The position numbers and the translations under genes were made by a program. Shown in pieces: positions 63,918 to 64,000 of a DNA stretch of 64,000 bases. Location: NCBI GenBank assembly GCA_002412795.1, contig DHVS01000029.1:62001-126000 (forward strand). Reading direction: 5' to 3'. Numbering within the stretch: the first letter of the stretch is position 1; each line of letters starts with the position of its first letter. This stretch comes from a bacterium UBP2_UBA5202 (GTDB lineage Bacteria; Edwardsbacteria; AC1; EtOH8). Below the pieces are notes generated by a model. It made no database searches. It saw only the letters and a program-made list of their open reading frames with translations, and was not told the origin of the DNA.

Positions 63918-64000
63918 ATGAATATGAATAGATGGACAGGCTTTTACGCCGAAGATCCCCGGGTTCTCTCCGCTCCCAGGTCCCTATGCTCCGAATATGC
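63918..64000 (+). CDS. Possible start of a further gene (cut by the window end)
   Basis: From ATG 63918 (or 63924) the frame stays open to the edge of the window for 27 codons and reads MNMNRWTGFYAEDPRVLSAP. The product is not recognisable and there is no clear ribosome-binding site. It is listed only because the GC rises back to coding-like levels here. Confidence 0.3.
   Translation, partial: MNMNRWTGFYAEDPRVLSAPRSLCSEY

Noticed and set aside
1..64000. CRISPR arrays, insertion sequences and phage genes
   Set aside because: No regularly spaced repeats, no transposase or integrase and no phage structural genes were seen.

Overview
The window reads as a contig from an uncultured Gram-negative bacterium of roughly 53-55% GC, using the standard code and with almost every gene on the + strand. 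Outer-membrane hallmarks (Omp85/BamA-type barrels, PorV-like barrels, an LpxL-like acyltransferase, lipoproteins) occur together with C-terminal FlgD-like/type IX sorting domains on large exported proteins. That combination suggests the FCB superphylum or a neighbouring candidate phylum; the exact lineage cannot be fixed from sequence reading alone.

Layout. (1) 1-19941 is mostly housekeeping in tightly packed or overlapping genes: an Ogt-type methyltransferase tail, SurE, Pcm, a LOG-like protein, Apt, a large peptidase-propeller-barrel fusion, RsmD, CoaD, Obg, DprA, a DUF362 ferredoxin-like protein, an LpxL-like acyltransferase, Dgt, PilB, a hotdog thioesterase, a DUF3795 protein, a PLD-like protein, RimO and the prepilin peptidase PilD. 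Degenerate repeats sit in several intergenic gaps. (2) 19979-36772 is one apparent operon driven by a near-consensus promoter. It encodes a PorU-like C25 peptidase with a sorting domain, a PorV-like barrel with a very large insert, an M6 peptidase with a sorting domain, a DUF5683-like membrane protein, a propeller lipoprotein, a 1133-residue barrel protein and an Omp85 protein: a candidate compact type IX-like surface export system. Its roughly 200-nt leader can fold as an alternative aptamer/antiterminator/terminator set, which is the most interesting regulatory signal in the window. (3) 36995-42553 holds two sorting-domain proteins around a tRNA-Arg(CCT). (4) 42624-45865 encodes two sugar-type ABC permeases and a solute-binding lipoprotein; the matching MalK-like ATPase lies apart at 59152 beside a GH57 glycosidase. 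(5) 45888-57639 encodes further exported and outer-membrane proteins: a sorting-domain Ig/OB-fold protein, three PorV-like barrels, a ComEA-type helix-hairpin-helix barrel protein, a UshA-like nucleotidase and a PHP-domain protein. (6) 57655-64000 holds a RecJ-like protein, MalK, a TPR membrane protein with its own consensus promoter, GH57, a PilW/GspJ-like pseudopilin and an ambiguous 3' end.

Working together: the region 2 operon looks like the machinery that exports and anchors the sorting-domain cargo of regions 2-5. Type IV pilus parts (PilB, PilD, pseudopilin), DprA, the helix-hairpin-helix barrel, the secreted ComEC-like beta-lactamase-fold domain and the nucleotidase suggest, as an inference only, an interest in external nucleic acid. 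The ABC parts plus GH57 suggest alpha-glucan or oligosaccharide use.
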